57,277 nt of DNA. Source: Nesterenkonia sedimenti (lineage in GTDB: Bacteria > Actinomycetota > Actinomycetes > Actinomycetales > Micrococcaceae). The first letter of the stretch is position 1. Every line of letters starts with the position of its first letter. The translations under genes were made by a program, and so were the position numbers. Under the pieces are notes generated by a model that was not told the DNA's origin, searched no databases, and saw nothing but the letters and a program-made list of their open reading frames with translations. The stretch is taken from positions 1 through 57,277 of the forward strand of contig NZ_JABAHY010000010.1 in NCBI RefSeq assembly GCF_012641515.1. Reading direction: 5' to 3'. Positions 56,252-57,277 of the stretch are shown one piece after another.

Positions 56252-57277
56252 GTGACAACGGAGACCTACGACCCTGGAACTGGCGCTGGAGCGGAGTCGC
56301 GCACCCCGCCCCAGGACATGGTGGCCGAACAGTCAGTCCTCGGCGGCATGATGCTCTCCAAGGACGCGATCGCCGACGTCGTCGAAATCCTCCGCGGCCG
56401 GGACTTCTACCGGCCCGCCCACGAGATGATCTTCGAAGCGATCATCGACCTCTATGGTCAGGGGGAACCGGCCGATGTGGTCACCATCTCCGACCAGCTG
56501 ACCAAACAGCAGCAGCTGCAGCGCATCGGCGGACCCGCCTATCTGCACAACCTCGCCCAGGCAGTGCCCACCGCGGCCAATGCTGCCTTCTACGCCGAGA
56601 TCGTGCGGGAACGGGCCATCCTGCGCCGACTGGTCGAGGCCGGCACCAAAATCGTCCAAATCGGGCACACCGCCGATGGCGAAGTCGACGCCATCGTCAA
56701 CGAGGCCCAGGCCGAGATCTATCAGGTCGCCGAAAATCGGCAGACCAGCGACTACACCCGGCTCTCCGATATCCTCGCGCCCACCATCGAAGAGATCGAG
56801 GTCAACGCGGCCAATAACGGGACACTGACCGGTATCCCCACCGGGTTCCGGGAGCTCGATGAGCTCAGCCACGGCTTCCACGGCGGGCAGCTGATCATCA
56901 TCGCCGCCCGTCCCGCCATGGGTAAATCCGTGCTGGCCCTGGACTTCTCCCGCTCCGCGGCAGTGGCCAATGGGATGACCACCGCCTTCTTCTCCCTGGA
57001 GATGAGCAAAGTGGAGCTGACCATGCGTCTGCTCTCTGCCGAATCCCGGGTGCTCTTCGGTGACCTGCGCAAAGGCTCCAGCCTGCAGGACAACGACTGG
57101 GAGAAGATGGCCCGGGCCATGGACAAACTCGAACAGGCCCCCCTGTTCATCGACGACGCCCCCAACCTCACCCTGATGGAGATCCGGGCCAAATGCCGAC
57201 GGCTGAAACAGCGAGAGAATCTCAAACTCGTCGTCGTCGACTATCTGCAGCTGCTGATGTCAGGTAAACGGGTCGAA
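56252..57277 (+). CDS. dnaB: Replicative DNA helicase DnaB (5' part, cut by window end)
   Basis: The frame is open for 342 codons to the window end. It has the N-terminal DnaB domain (MVAEQSVLGGMMLSKDAIAD), the linker, and the RecA-like core with LTGIPTGFRELDEL, Walker A ARPAMGKSVLAL, FFSLEMSK and Walker B LVVVDYLQLL. It unwinds the fork and is loaded at oriC, probably with DciA (7204-7800). The start is GTG, and the 3' part of the gene lies outside the window. Confidence 0.96.
   Translation, partial: MTTETYDPGTGAGAESRTPPQDMVAEQSVLGGMMLSKDAIADVVEILRGRDFYRPAHEMIFEAIIDLYGQGEPADVVTISDQLTKQQQLQRIGGPAYLHNLAQAVPTAANAAFYAEIVRERAILRRLVEAGTKIVQIGHTADGEVDAIVNEAQAEIYQVAENRQTSDYTRLSDILAPTIEEIEVNAANNGTLTGIPTGFRELDELSHGFHGGQLIIIAARPAMGKSVLALDFSRSAAVANGMTTAFFSLEMSKVELTMRLLSAESRVLFGDLRKGSSLQDNDWEKMARAMDKLEQAPLFIDDAPNLTLMEIRAKCRRLKQRENLKLVVVDYLQLLMSGKRVE

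Overview
The window is the replication-origin region of a high-GC actinobacterium, most likely Micrococcales/Micrococcaceae. The evidence is the order gyrA-gyrB-dciA-recF-dnaN-oriC-dnaA | rpmH-rnpA-yidD-yidC-jag-rsmG-parA-parB-trxA-trxB-murJ-pcnA, the DUF3566 and DLW-39 genes beside tRNA-Ile and tRNA-Ala, a DciA helicase loader, inositol-phosphate synthase, and many TANNNT boxes placed 6-8 nt before start codons as in leaderless actinobacterial mRNAs. The genus cannot be fixed from the sequence alone. Layout: (1) 1-1141 is a scar: the C-terminal part of a large serine recombinase, joined to a gene fragment on the opposite strand, ends against tRNA-Ala. (2) 1153-12205, all on the minus strand, holds DLW-39, tRNA-Ile, DUF3566, gyrA, gyrB, dciA, recF, dnaN and dnaA, with oriC between dnaN and dnaA. 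(3) 12340-18973, plus strand, holds rpmH, rnpA, yidD, yidC, jag, rsmG, parA and parB. The parA-parB gap is unusually long (about 1.25 kb); it and parB carry ten parS or parS-like sites. (4) 19074-24132, minus strand: trxA, trxB, a pseudokinase-like membrane protein, murJ and a Nudix hydrolase. (5) 24325-35447: a small membrane protein, CCA-adding enzyme, GT87 glycosyltransferase divergent from ino1, a DUF418 membrane protein, an ABC exporter with its own LiaRS/NarL-type two-component system, and an M18 aminopeptidase. (6) 35608-37296: rpsF-ssb-rpsR-rplI, where S18 lacks zinc ligands. (7) 37468-52133: a PucR-type regulator followed by a dipeptide-type ABC importer (including a permease-ATPase fusion), two different binding lipoproteins, two tandem serine hydrolases, an N-acyl-D-amino-acid deacylase-like amidohydrolase and an M20 amidohydrolase. 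This looks like a dedicated uptake and hydrolysis route for peptides, possibly D-residue-containing or N-acylated; it is the best candidate here for an undescribed system. (8) 52146-57277: an LLM flavin oxidoreductase behind a palindromic operator, a 680-nt intergenic region with a second DnaA-box cluster and a large nested hairpin, an alpha/beta hydrolase, a stand-alone condensation-domain protein, and the start of dnaB, cut by the window edge. Functionally, most of the window is the chromosome-replication and segregation core (DnaA, DnaN, RecF, gyrase, DciA, DnaB, SSB, ParA, ParB, parS) with ribosome and membrane-biogenesis genes (L34, S6, S18, L9, RNase P protein, YidC, YidD). The accessory content is the recombinase scar, the PucR-headed peptide locus, and the oxidoreductase to condensation-protein segment.
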